From Sorghum bicolor (lineage: Eukaryota; Streptophyta; Magnoliopsida; Poales; Poaceae), in contig NC_012872.2 of assembly GCF_000003195.3 (NCBI RefSeq), positions 4,278,001 to 4,342,000 of the forward strand: a DNA stretch of 64,000 nt. The letters run 5' to 3'. The notes beneath the pieces were generated by a model that saw only the letters and a list, made by a program, of their open reading frames with translations, did no database searches and was not told where the DNA came from. This document shows positions 1-11,260 of this stretch, one piece after another (position 1 is the first letter of the stretch; each line of letters begins with the position of its first letter). The position numbers and the translations under genes are program-made.

Positions 1-40
1 TCAAGCACGCACAAAGGAGGACACAAAGGAAAACATGGTG

Positions 41-42
<2 letters not shown>

Positions 43-79
<37 letters not shown>
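43..79. repeat. (GA)n microsatellite
   Basis: Uninterrupted GA dinucleotide run of about 18 units. No gene is seen around it. Confidence 0.95.
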
Positions 80-82
<3 letters not shown>

Positions 83-176
83 AGAATCTCCCCTACTGCT
101 GTTAGTATTGGCTTTTTAGTAAGTGGTAAGGAAGCTAAGAAGATTCTCTCTCTAAGTCTCTATACACTACTACACA

Positions 177-337
177 CAGGGTGGATCCAGGCCCCGGGCG
201 GCTAGAAATCCGTTTTATAGTTCCTTTATCTAGCCCAAGATAATCGATGAAAATATAGATTTAACTCTTCCTGATGCGCTCTAAAATACCTTACACTATT
301 TTTAGCCTCTCTTCAGGTGTTTCTAGATCCGCCACTG
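177..337. mobile_element. Small hAT-type MITE with 8-bp target duplication
   Basis: A 161-bp element. Its left end (CAGGGTGGATCCAG) and the reverse complement of its right end (CAGTGGCGGATCTAG) are imperfect inverted repeats beginning CAG, as in many grass hAT elements. It is flanked on both sides by the 8-bp direct repeat ACTACACA (169-176 and 338-345). It has no coding capacity. The right end closely resembles that of the larger hAT fragment ending at 9456, so the two may belong to one family. Confidence 0.75.
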
Positions 338-1255
338 ACTACACACAGACGGAGAGGAAACTACAGAGAAGAGAGAGAATGCATGTACATATGGGTGTTT
401 CTATACCGGGGGTAGAGAGAGAAGACTAGGGAGAAAGGTGTGTATGTGTGTATTGGTGCATCGAATTCTCTGTGCAATAATTTGGGTTCGTCGCTTTCTT
501 TGGGGCAGTCTTCAGGTACAAGACTCCAATCCCTACCTTTCCTCTGGATTCTCTCCTTTCTCTCCCCTCCCTACGCGAACAATCAGTTTGATACTACGTA
601 CGTACTTTGATGCTCTACATGTGCATGTACGTACATATATCACTAAAGTATGCATGTATACTTAGCTTGGTCCACATACAATATATGTCTATATTGAATT
701 TTAAAACATATATGATGCATGGTTATTTATTTATTTTCTGTAATATATAGTTTACATTGATAATTTAGATGCAGATTTCAAAAACGTTTTAGTTAATTTT
801 TATAACCATAGAGTTGGTTAATTTAGATGCAAATTAAAGTGGTTATTTTTCATAGTGATAAAGGCGGGTAATTTAAAAGTCCGTTTAGGGGTCACTTTAT
901 ATTTTATTTTGCAATGACACGATAAATAAATTACATGGAAATTTAAGGGTTTACTTTAAATTATCTTTCATAATTGTAGCATTGGATAATTTAGACGCAT
1001 CATTAGACTATTACACATTTTATGCGTCTTTTTAAAATGCAAAGCTGAGTAAGTTTTATAGTCCAAAATAGATCCAATATAATGATTATATCGGCAATGA
1101 TGACTATAGAGTCTACTACATCTGCAATGTCTTATAAGCCGTACTTTTTCTGTCGGTCAACAATATTTTACTCTCATAATAAATTAGCGAACAATATTTT
1201 TAGTCATGACTTTTCAGACCAGCGAACAGACTAGTTTCTCGTAAGTCAAAAGGAG
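338..1255. other. Intergenic DNA, no gene seen
   Basis: AT-rich from about 660 onward. It has short stop-riddled frames only and no recognisable transposon ends. Confidence 0.5.
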
Positions 1256-2405
1256 AATCCCACTTTTGGCCATCTAACTATTGTTTGAGTTCATTTTTGG
1301 CCATATAACTCTAGAACCATTGCTTTCACTACTAAACCAGTAATACTAGACAAATTTTGGCCATCTTGGGAGCTTCAAAGGTTGTTCAATATTTTCTAGT
1401 TCATTTTTTAAAATCCATAAGTAATTAATTTGAAATCATAAAAAATTAACATGAAGCCAACACCAAAATATTCATGGAATATAATCTATCTATGGTGCTC
1501 TACTTGAAGTTATTGATACTTGCTTATTACTATTTCTAGTGGTTGCTCATGGTCATGTTTGTTCTTTATTTAAATCATCATTCTACACTAGATTATACCC
1601 TAGTTAACCAATAGAATCCATAGCCGACTAGAGTAAGGCCTTGTTTAGTTTCGAATTTTTTTGTGAAATCGACACTATAGCACTTTCGTTTTTATTTGAC
1701 AAATATTGTCCAATCATGGACTAAGTAGGCTCAAAAGATTCGTCTCGTCAATTCCGACCAAACTGTGCAATTAGTTTTTATTTTCGTCTATATTTAATAC
1801 TCCATGCATGCGTCTAAACATTCGATGTGACAGGAAATGTGAAAAATTTTGCAAAAATTTTCTGGGAACTAAACAAGGCCTAAGCAGATGATGACACCAA
1901 CCCCACAAAGTGCCATGCTCCACCACATACAGATAATATTCAACCATTGCAACTAGTATGATATATGATGTTGCTAGCCCCACAAAGAAATAATTTGGTT
2001 AATTTAACCAACATATTTGGTCCTCTATTTTAAGTATGAGTTGTCTTAGTCAATATTTGGTTTATTATAGCACATAATGATGATTGAAATAAATAACATT
2101 CATGACTACGAGGGATAAAATTATAGGAATAATTATAAATGATACAAATAACTTCAAATCTAGAAGCATCTGACAAATTATATAGAATAATTAAATACTA
2201 GATTCATATTTCCTTGCTAATTTACAATGATGTAGTTGTGATTTTTTTAGAAAAAAGGAACCAATTTTTTTATAATTTTTAGAAAAATAAAAGTCATCTT
2301 TGACCAAATTTGTCCGGTACTGATAGTTTGGCATGCTAAAAGTTTCTATCCTAGAGTTGTTTGGCTAAAAAAACTTAGACAATGGTTAGATGACCAAAAA
2401 ATAGT
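1256..2405. mobile_element. Long-TIR non-autonomous DNA element with a nested MITE
   Basis: The sequence from about 1262 to 1370 (starting TTTTGGCCATCTAACTATTG) recurs as a diverged inverted copy at about 2290-2400 (reverse complement starting TTTTGGTCATCTAACCATTG). These are terminal inverted repeats of more than 100 bp, as in Mutator-like or foldback elements. The interior is AT-rich and non-coding and has been split by a Tourist-like MITE at 1637-1880. No clear target duplication was found, so the exact ends and class are uncertain. Confidence 0.5.
1637..1880 (+). mobile_element. Tourist-like MITE (family 1, TIR GGCCTTGTTTAGTT)
   Basis: Complete 244-bp copy. It starts GGCCTTGTTTAGTT and ends AACTAAACAAGGCC, flanked by TAA/TAA. 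A 3-bp TWA target site is typical of PIF/Harbinger-related Tourist MITEs. It is nested in the long-TIR element. Confidence 0.85.
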
Positions 2406-2684
2406 TAAATAAGAAATCTGAAAGTTAAAATGATATTTTTAATAGAACGGAGGGGGTAGATTGAAGAGTTGTCCCTTTATGTTATGATTTATCCGTGGTC
2501 AAGGAGAAGATGTACATGGCCTCTGACCGTTGGTGGACTGGCAGAGGTGCAGGGGGCTTTACGTACTTTTCTCCTCGTGACACGAGTCAGTGGTGGCCTG
2601 CCCAAATCGTCCTGTGAATATCCTTTTTGTCTGATGCCACGTGGCGCACGAATATTCCTTGCCCCCTCCCCCTATCTCTACTTT

Positions 2685-2926
2685 GGCCTTGTTTAGTTTC
2701 AAAATATTTTACAAAATGGACACTGTAGCTCTTTCGTTTGTATTTGACAAATATTGTCCAATCATGGACTAAGTAGGCTCAAAAGATTTGTCTCGTCAAT
2801 TCCGACCAAACTGTGCAATTAGTTTTTATTTTTGTTTATATTTAATACTTTATACATGTGTCTAAAGATTTAATGTGACGGAGAATCTGAAAAATTTTGC
2901 AAAATTTTTTGGAACTAAACAAGGGC
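2685..2926 (+). mobile_element. Tourist-like MITE (family 1)
   Basis: Near-complete copy starting GGCCTTGTTTAGTT, with a slightly altered right end (AACTAAACAAGGGC). The 3-bp flanks are TTT/TTT. Confidence 0.8.
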
Positions 2927-3105
2927 TTTGTTGCCTTCACTCCGTTTCGATCATCGAGCCAAAGCCAACACATGCCTTGCTACTACAAACAAGCTAGGAC
3001 TGCTCTGATCCTGAATGGTGTTTTTTCAGCCCTTTTCAGACAATATATATACAATTTCCTCCTCCTTTTTCATCTTCAGACTTCAGGGGAATGCACACCG
3101 TGGCA

Positions 3106-3333
3106 TTGTTGAGTTCCCAAATTTTTTCAAAATTCCCCGTCACATCGAATCTTGTGACATATGCATAAAACATTAAATATAAACGAAAATAAAACTAATT
3201 GCATAGTTTGTCTGTAAATCGCGAGACAAATCTTTTGACCCTACTTAGTCTATGATTAGACAATATTTGTCACAAACAAACGAAAGTGCTACAGTAGCGA
3301 AATCTAAAAATTTTTGCGAACTAAACCAGACCT
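3106..3333 (-). mobile_element. Tourist-like MITE (family 1), degenerate, reverse orientation
   Basis: Carries the family core in reverse orientation (CACATCGAATCTT, CGCGAGACAAATC, GTGCTACAGTAGCG). Both terminal repeats are eroded, so the boundaries are approximate. Confidence 0.7.
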
Positions 3334-4026
3334 GTGTTCACTGCATTCCTCTACTGAAACCCATGAAGAACTGAAGGACAACGCAGAGGCTTGGCTTCTG
3401 CAATGAAAAAAACAAGAGGAAATCCACGAGGAAAACAAACAGTGTGGTCTGTGGGCCTGTCCACTTATTCGATGTGATGGCAAGCGAGAGATAGAGAATA
3501 ATCAGGGTGTCATGGGCTAATAGCTCGCCATGATTTGCACGCAGAGTGGTGGGGTGTGGGGGGATGATTCTCTGAAGCCAATGCGAGAGCAGAAGGGAGA
3601 AAAAAGCAGCAGGGATTAGGACGCAGGGAGAGAGGCGTGAAAAAAGAATGGCCAGAGCTCATCAGGAATCTAATGGGATGCTAATTGTCTCCCCTCCCTG
3701 CGTTAAGGTTCCTGGAGTGAAGGACCATCCTTGCATCCAACCTTTCGTCTAGTGGACGGATGGATCCCGAGGACGGAACGGGAGGGAATTCACACAGAAA
3801 ACCATATCTATATCTCCTCCTCGCCGCGATCCGGATTTGCCCGGTATATGTTCCTCCTATCCGCCAGCTCGATTGACATTCTTGTGCCCTCCCACTGCCC
3901 ACTGGATTGGATGGTGGTTGGCTTAAAGAAATGGAGCTGGATGGCCATGAAATTAGGTGCAGCCAGAGATTCGATCGAGCTCTCCGGTGGTGTTGAGCTG
4001 CTGTTACTCTGAGACTGCTATGCTAT
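3334..4026. other. Intergenic DNA, no gene seen
   Basis: Mixed-composition sequence without a long open frame, splice-like structure or repeat ends that I can recognise. Confidence 0.4.
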
Positions 4027-4269
4027 GGCCTTGTTTAGATGCAAAAACTTTTTGGATTTTGACACTGTAGCACTTTTGTTTTTATTTGACAAACATTATC
4101 CAATCATGAAGCAACTAGTCTTAAAAGATTCGTCTCGTGATTTACAGTTAAACTGTGCAATTAGTTATCTTTTTTATCTATATTTAGTGTTCCATGCATG
4201 TGCCACAAGATTTGATGTGAAAGAGAATCTTGTAAAGTTTTGGGTTTTTGGGTGTATCTAAACAAGGTC
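4027..4269 (+). mobile_element. Tourist-like MITE (family 1)
   Basis: Complete copy beginning GGCCTTGTTTAGAT and ending CTAAACAAGGTC, flanked by TAT/TAT. Confidence 0.8.
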
Positions 4270-6284
4270 TATGCATGCATCGAGTCATGTTTTCTCTGAG
4301 GCTCAGTTCAGAGCATGAGAGATGAAATCCACAACCATCTTCTGTCTATAAAGTTCAGTTTCAGGGAGATCAAAGACCTGCTGTACCTTCTCCAGTACCA
4401 GAGTTTATGTCTGTCTGTTGCTGAAAGTTTGTCCTGTTCTTGTGCCATCAAATGTTCCTGGTCTTTTTAGTAATTAACATGTTGCACTTGCAGTACTTGA
4501 AGAACATTTTTTAAAAATTAAAAGAAACTGAATACTTTCGTGGCTTTGGCATATCGCTCTGTTTTTCTAACCCAACCGACAGAACGAGGCAGCCTGCAGC
4601 CATTTGAAATTTCGCGACTTTCAGGAAGACCATAATGATTCATTAACAGTGTAACATTCCTAAAGTGGTCCCATCCGGCTTTCCTTTTTCTCCCTCTGCG
4701 TACACAAACCTTTAAGTTTCTCTAATACTAACATCAGTACATCACGGCTCGTCTTCGTCTCCTTCCAGAAGTAGGCCACCTGTGTCGAACTAAAGCTCCA
4801 GCGACTCTCTCCCTCCCTGACAGTTAATTCTTTTTGCGTGTAATCCTTTCATTACCAGCTCATCTTTTTCACCGACACGGCCACACGGAGATTAGTGATT
4901 CCATCTCCATTCTCTCAGCCCTGAAATGGCTACCGCAGTGACACGATTCCCTGTTTGTTTCTGAACTGAAAAAGCCACTCGTCGTTCACTCGTTCTGGAT
5001 AGATATGATGAGCTAGACGCTGCTCCTGGTAGCTGCATTGTTTTCCACTGTGCTGCCTGATGCGTTGCCATTGCAGACTGGACTGGACTGCATGAAATGA
5101 AACGGATCGATTCCTCCGTACCGCAAGGAGCCGTGAACAATCTACTGCAAGTCTGCGTGCATGCAGGTAACAGGAGTCAGCAGATGCAATTATGCAAAGC
5201 GGGGCACAGAAGAACCGTGAGAAGTTTTTTCTTTTCAGATTTCAGAAAAAAAGGCATAATAATAAGCTAATAATAAGCGACATGTCTAGTCAGAAGAACC
5301 ATAGCAAAGGCTAAGAGCAGTGCCATGTCTAGTCACCTCATATATTCTCCAGAGAAAGAGAAAACCTTTAATCTCTCTCAAACTTTTTTTCTCGGCCGGT
5401 TCTTGTTTGCTGCAAAATTCCCCTGCAGTTTACTTCCACGAGCTGTCTATTTTAGCATGGCGGGTACTGTAGTGGCCTAGCTTGGCAGGTCTTTCGTTAG
5501 CTCGCTTTACGCCCTCACAGTCACAGTGATAGGAACAAGAGTAGTCTGCTGGTAGTAGGCGAGTCGTCAGAGCCATTTGCTGAACTCTGACTGAAATCCT
5601 TTCCACCTGAACACTCCTGCTGCACCTGCAGTTTTCCTTCACGAGCTGAGTGAGTATACTGCAGTACATTGACTTATGCAGCTCGGCACTTTCTCCCTCC
5701 CCAGCTTTGCTGCAAATTCTTGTCTTATGCAGGCAGCCAACATCTGGTTCTGGACTTCTGGCAGCAGAGAAGCTAGCGCACTCTACTCCAATCCAATGGC
5801 TAGCTCCTGACCTGACCTGATGAATGCAGTTGCCACGTTCTTGCGAGAGCGAGAGGGAGATCGAGAGCGATGCAAATTGCAACCAAGAACACGAGAGCAT
5901 GGTGTGTATAGGCGATAAGCATAACACATGGGGGATAAGGTTAGTAGGGCGCGCGCGTGCGTGAGCGATTTTGGAGAGGGGATCTATGCTCTTGGGCTTT
6001 AAAGAGGTTTAAGGCGGGGCCAAGGGAAGGTGCTTACGGGTATCAAAGACGACGAGGGGGGAAAAGCGACGGAAAAGAAAAGGGGCATCTTGGAGGAAGG
6101 AATCCGTCCGGTCCGTCCTCGCCCCGGCCCGTCCGTCCATGCAGACACAAGCACAAGCACAAGCTGCTGCTTTCAAAGGGGCTTTGGCCATTGGGGTTGG
6201 GTGGTCAAGTAAAGTGCCCTGCAAAAGGCTTCGCTCCGGCTACTAGCGTAGCCAGCGGAACCGAGGGTTTGATCCAAATCTTGG
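4270..6284. other. Intergenic DNA, no supported gene
   Basis: About 2 kb of near-neutral composition. Open frames exist (for example 165 codons at 5430-5927 on the minus strand), but their translations are low-complexity and match no family I recognise. No splice or promoter architecture supports them. A short CG-alternating tract lies near 5949-5960. Confidence 0.4.
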
Positions 6285-7030
6285 AAAGGGATACTGCCAA
6301 TCTCCACTTGGGGAGCTACGACGACTGCATACCACTGCTTGGATCAGGGTCAGTCAGGCATGCATGGTCTACTAGTATGGTGGCCTGCTGCGGTTGGGTG
6401 GGGGTGGAGGTGGCGGCTAGTACTTGGTGCTGCACAGAGGCGGACTGGCGGCCGCCAGAGCCAGACCTCACCGCAGGCGAGAATCCCTTCCCTCCCCACA
6501 CACAGACTATTTTTTTTTTCCTCACCGGACGCTAGCGCCTGTTGGCTGCCGTGCCGAAATCGGCTCCAGGTTGAAGACGACTGAACAAGATGACGCTTTG
6601 ACGGTTGGACCTGGCTTCATGGGCTGGTAACGGTTGTGGCAGTGGTGTTCCTGGGCCTAAAATGGGCCACCGGCCACCTATAACTTCTTTATGCGTTAAT
6701 AAATGATAGCTCAGGTTTTTCCTAAAAGGAAAAAGAAGATAGCTCAGGAATATAGTCACAGAAAAAAAGGAAAATAGTCACAGTTGCTTCTAAAACGTTT
6801 CTAAAAAAAAGTCACTTCTAAAACAAAAAAGAAAAATGGTCACATTTTTTATTTCTGGGCAAAAGATTCTTTCTAGCCACGGGGGCTCTTGCGACTCTGC
6901 ACACACTCCACTGCACGCCGCCTAATATGTGATGGTCCCCACTGTTTTTTATCCCCAACGTTTTCCTCTTTTCATTCCCATCCATTTCTCCTCTTAACCT
7001 CCCCCTTCCTAGCTACTGCTCGGGTGCTCC
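6285..7030 (+). repeat. Dispersed intergenic duplication, copy 1 (partner about 21537-26160)
   Basis: This stretch is collinear and highly similar to DNA at 21537-21801, then 22043-22069, then 25822-26160. Shared landmarks are CGGCTAGTACTTGGTGCTGC, AGGTTGAAGACGACTGAACA and the repeated TTCTAAAACGTT block. Copy 1 lacks the MITE and the hAT element that interrupt the partner, so it serves as their empty site. No gene is seen in it. Confidence 0.8.
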
Positions 7031-7082
7031 CCAATGATCATGCGTGCTCTCCATCTCCAAATCGTTCTACTGGTGCGTCATC

Positions 7083-7085
<3 letters not shown>

Positions 7086-7124
<39 letters not shown>
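7086..7124. repeat. (CT)n microsatellite
   Basis: Uninterrupted CT dinucleotide run in GC-rich intergenic DNA (7031-7575), which holds no gene that I can support. Confidence 0.9.
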
Positions 7125-7127
<3 letters not shown>

Positions 7128-8380
7128 CTCTTTTCCCCCAACTTCGATAGGCTTAGAAGGGGCTCGAGAAGGCTGGCTGGCTAAGTCGTGGGGATGATGG
7201 GGAGGACGACGTTAGGTTTTTGACGACATAGGAGGGGGCCGGGCCAGGTCAGGCTAGGGACGCCCATGGCCATGGCCGCGGGAGAGGGAGGGGGAGAAGA
7301 TTGTCACGGGCATTTGCGTGCAATGGCGGGGGCGAGGACGACGAAGTGGGCGAGGGTAGGAGATGGACGACGCGACTAACTGCGAGGCACCCGCTGGCTA
7401 GAGGCAGCGGGGGAGGAAGGCGTGAGCGGGGCTGGGGGTGGGCACGCGAGGAGAAAGATATGCTAATTGCGTGGTCAATCATGCATTAACCTCGTTCTTA
7501 TTTATGAAACAGGATCTATATTTTTCTTTAATATGCAGAAGTATATAACTGCTTAAAATTAAACAAAAAATGTAGAGGTAAAAAGTGAAGGCCCACGCAC
7601 CTTTTCTTTTCGTACCTCTCCACGAGGAGGAGCAAGCTGGCGTTGGCAAGGCCCTCATTTTTTTGGCAAGGAACTCGCACAGTTTGAGGCCTGCTTATGT
7701 CTCGGCCCGGCCGTGCCAACGAGAGAGGGCCCGTTGAGGAGGTGGCCGGGTCTAGAGTTTCTGTTTGTCACTTTAGCCCTGTTGTAGTGTTGGATGAGTC
7801 TGGTTCTACCCACAATCGGACCGGACTCCCCATGCCTGTAAATAAAACATTACCATTTCTTCGGATTCGATCATATCTAACAGATATGGAGTATGTCATA
7901 GAATATCACATCGACGCCACGATGTACCGATGGAGAACTGTTGTTGCTCCTGCTCTAGCTTCAGGTTTGCATTGTCCATTTGTCCTCCTCTCGTGTTTGT
8001 TTTCGGTGTACCTTACTCTTTTTCTTTTTAAGAAACAATACTCTTTTGTTCTAAATTATAAATGGATTTGTTTTTTTTAATATATACACTTTGCTATGTA
8101 TTTAGATATAATAATATATCTATATATAGTAAATTGGATGAAACAAAAAAAATAAAATAACTTATAATTTCAAACAGATGGAGTACATATTTATATATAC
8201 TCCAACAAACAATTTTGAAATACTTATGCCTTGCTGGCGTCGTTACACCAAAAACATAGTAAAAAACAAAACTAAAAAAAGGTCTGTGTAGGATGTATAC
8301 ATGCTCATGCTCACGTGCATTGCATGATAATTTCCTGCGTTGTTTTTTCACTAACTTATCGGTTCCAAACTTTAGCTTAG

Positions 8381-9456
8381 GGGGCGGATCTACAGTAAAG
8401 CGTCGGGGTCCGCCGACCCCGATGATTTTCGTAGAACCAGCGATACCCTCTGTATTCTCACCATATTGGACCCCAGTAAAAATAAATATTGACCCCAACA
8501 ACTTCGTAGGCCAGTGCCAAGGCCAGCAGGCCGCAAAGGCAAAAGCCCAATATGAATACAATAAGGGATGATGGTTGGGATTCTCTATTAGAGGATGTAA
8601 TGTTCTTTTGCGAAGAACACAATATCCCAAAGTTAGACATGGAGCAAGAGTACGTTGACCGACACAAACCAAGGCAAAGGACCGGCCGCACCAACTATGA
8701 ACACTACAAATATGATTGCTTGAACCCAATTATTGATCTGCAGCTTACAGAATTTAATGATCGTTTTAATGAGGTAAATTCTGAATTGCTTACTCATGTT
8801 GCTGCTTTCAATCCTAAGAATTCTTTTGATGCTTTCAAATTTGAGAGTTTGATGGAGTTGGCAAAGGCATATCCTAGTGATTTTGATTCAAATGAGCTGG
8901 ACGATCTTAGTCTTGAGCTTCATATTTACATTGATAATGTGCGAGCCGATGCAAGATTTGCCCAACTGGATACTATTTCTGAACTTGGTAGATTAATGGT
9001 GGATACAAAAAAACATCTGGCTTTTCCTTTGGTATATCGACTCCTCAAACTTGTGCTAGTTCTTCCTATCGCCACAGCATCAGTGGAAAGATGTTTTTCA
9101 GTAGTGAAAATTGTGAAGACAGATCTACGAAACCGTATTGGGGATGGATTTATGAATGACTGTGTCGTTTGCTTTGTGGAACAAGAATTTCTTAATGCAA
9201 TTCCAAATGATGATATCATAGTTCGTTTCCAGAATATGGATGATCGTACCCGTCGAGTGAAATTATAAAAGGTAACCACTATTGTATATCTTATTACAAT
9301 ATTATTAATTTTGCTCCTATACATGATGTTTGCAGTATGTCATTGTTATAAACAATAATGCCTATATTTTTGCATGTATCATAGTGTTAGATTACTATAA
9401 ATTTTTATCATGAGTTGTGCCGACCCCGGTCACAATTTTTTCTAGATTCGCCACTG
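8381..9456 (+). mobile_element. Internally deleted hAT element
   Basis: A 1.08-kb insertion present in unit 1 of duplication A and absent from unit 2 at 12213. The right end reads TAGATTCGCCACTG, the inverse of the hAT-type end CAGTGGCGAATCTA. The left end GGGGCGGATCTA is its partner but has apparently lost a few terminal bases. AGCTTAG flanks both sides (8374-8380; AGCTTAGC at 9457-9464), which is most of an 8-bp hAT target duplication. It encodes a truncated transposase. Confidence 0.8.
8552..9268 (+). pseudogene. Truncated hAT-family (TTF-type) transposase, C-terminal part
   Basis: Open frame of 238 codons. The C-terminal half carries the hAT dimerisation signature: a hydrophobic stretch followed by LPIATASVERCFSVVK and then K-x-DLRNRIGDGFMND, at about residues 165-205. 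This matches the C-terminus of plant zinc-finger MYM/TTF-type hAT transposases, which are normally 600-800 aa. The N-terminal zinc finger and the first two catalytic regions are missing, so the product cannot be an active transposase. The frame itself is still open. The start codon is only the first ATG in the remnant. It lies wholly inside the 8381-9456 element. Confidence 0.75.
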
Positions 9457-10197
9457 AGCTTAGCTATAAATCAACCATTTCTTGTTCTAACTAACTTTAC
9501 ATGAGAAAATACACCAATATCTTTGATATTAAATTAGTTTCATCATTTTCCTATGAAATGTTTCTATATTGTGCAATTATTTAAACCTGTAGGTTGTAGA
9601 TGCTATATATTTTTTAAAAATATTGCTAAAGTTGAAAAAATTGACTTTACAGTGGTTTTGTAAAATTTTGTATGGTGAATCTGGATCACCTTTTACAACA
9701 GTTTGGCATCAAGTTGGATTTTTGTCCACACATTTTTTTCTTAAATAAAAAATGCAGAAATATAAATATGCTTCATAAAGATTCAAATCTTTTTATGGTT
9801 GACGAATAACTCAATATAATCCATTTTAGTTTATTGCAACAAGAAGTATTACTAAAGAAAGTGATTGCTAGTCTAGAGGGGAGGCGTAAGACTCCACGAC
9901 CGTTCGACATGCCTAGCCACAAAAATGGAGAATCTATGTTAGAATATAGTCATATTCCCAAGGAAATTATTGAGGAACTTCACCCAATTCCTCCGAAGGA
10001 GAAATCGTCATGACAACTTTATTAACCATGAAATGCTTGTTTCATTTGCCATGATCTTCTTTGCTAATAATAAAATCTAGGGTTTCGTCGACCAAAACAC
10101 AAGTATTAACGTATTATGAAACAAAACCTACATATTTAATGTCTTCATCAACATTTCTGTTGTAGGTCCGCAGGACCTCATCATCTTTAGAAAGACG

Positions 10198-10750
10198 ATG
10201 AGAGGACGCAAGATCCAAAAGAAGTTTAGGTTCTATCTTCTATCGCTGCGATGTGTTTGGCACAAGGACTTACCGTGGAGGTAGTGACATGGTGAGGCTC
10301 ACCCTGTTGGGCCTTGAGTTGTTGATCCGCATGAAACTCCGAATCATCAACAACATATACTCCCAAACCCCAGGAATATATTAATGGGACACATACAAGC
10401 AAAACCTACCTGCCATCACCAAGACCCACGAGATGTACAAGGCACGCCGCGTTGAGCGTGGCCTATTCCACTTTTGGCCTAAGCCCAACTCGCTCGGGGA
10501 TCTGGATCATTTGCCCTTGGCGTGTTCGGGGTGGCTCTCAAGCTCGATAGGAAGGCCTTCGCAAGTGGAGGTGCCGGCGCAAGAAGAGGGCGGCTGTTGC
10601 AACGGCCATCACTTTGCGCAATAGGCCACCAATGGACCAAGTGTCTTCCCTCGCGGAGATGAAGATAATGTTCATGAGAGCCAGCACAATGCTATACATG
10701 GCCTACCTTGTGTTTGTTTCTATTTAAGTTGCATAATTGTGTTTATGTGA
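10198..10750 (+). pseudogene. Decayed copy of the 190-aa ORF at 13391-13963
   Basis: Begins with the same ATGAGAGGACGCAAGATCCA start as the ORF in unit 2 and follows it to the shared GTTTATGTGA end. The reading frame is lost: extra bases near 10235-10245 shift the frame, a stop replaces a Lys codon near 10380 (ATTAATGGGAC against ACAAGTGGGAC), and about 25-30 bases are missing near 10430. Blocks such as RYKARRVERGLFHF-like coding are still visible at about 10433-10480. It is the broken partner of a duplicated gene of unknown function. Confidence 0.75.
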
Positions 10751-10904
10751 TGACCAACTCTATGAAAAACTAATTAGACAAAACTCCCAGTACTATGCCA
10801 TTGAACTTAAGGTCTGTTTGAGTCACGGTTGGATTATTGTAATCTGGGTTATGGGTTATACTAACAAGAGAGTTTGCATTTCTAGGTTATGGATGAGGTT
10901 GATG

Positions 10905-11260
10905 ACCAAAGGGAATATTTCAAATACCACATCTACACACAAATTCTAAAGGAGATCCAATAGTTCTATAGTAGTACGAACCGTTCAATGTATTGATGAT
11001 ATTTTCATTAAGAAATTTTAATTATTAAATTAAACCTCAAGTACTCTGCTCAAGTCGTATTTGAATGGTTGTAAATGTGATAGACGTTAAAAAGAAAAGA
11101 CAGTAGTGTACCCGTGAATATTTGAGACGTTGCCCCGTTTTGACCGGAGAAGCAAAATGTGGCCGAACAAAGCGCACCCGGCCCTGGCGTGGGGTCTGTT
11201 CCCGTGTGCCCGCTGTGCGGTGCGTCGAGGTCACTTCGGCTGGGCTTTAAAGGTCTGTTT
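10905..11260 (+). repeat. Copy of the DNA just upstream of the acyl-CoA lyase gene
   Basis: Collinear with about 27042-27720, ignoring a MITE in the latter. Shared landmarks are TTTCAAATACCACA, GTTCAATGTATTGATGA, GTATTTGAATGGTTGTA and GAGAAGCAAAATGTGGCC (GAGAAACAAAATGTGGCC in the partner). It lies between the two units of duplication A. Confidence 0.75.

Larger units (their letters stand above)
7576..10910 (+). repeat. Tandem duplication A, unit 1
   Basis: Direct repeat of 11283-14105. Collinear landmarks include GTGAAGGCCCA at the start, CAGTTTGAGGCCTGCTT (7680 and 11636), ATTGCAACAAGAAGTATTA (9834 and 12637) and GTTTATGTGATGA (10741 and 13954). The two units have diverged appreciably and differ by insertions: unit 1 carries an hAT fragment (8381-9456), and unit 2 carries a degenerate MITE (about 12682-12852) and extra DNA at about 11330-11566. 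Confidence 0.85.

Noticed and set aside
5430..5927. 165-codon minus-strand open frame
   Set aside because: Translation has no family resemblance. Mixed composition, no promoter or splice context; chance is the simpler explanation.
5957..6535. 192-codon plus-strand open frame
   Set aside because: Overlaps several equally open frames on both strands in GC-rich DNA. Part of it lies in a dispersed duplication whose other copy does not keep the frame.
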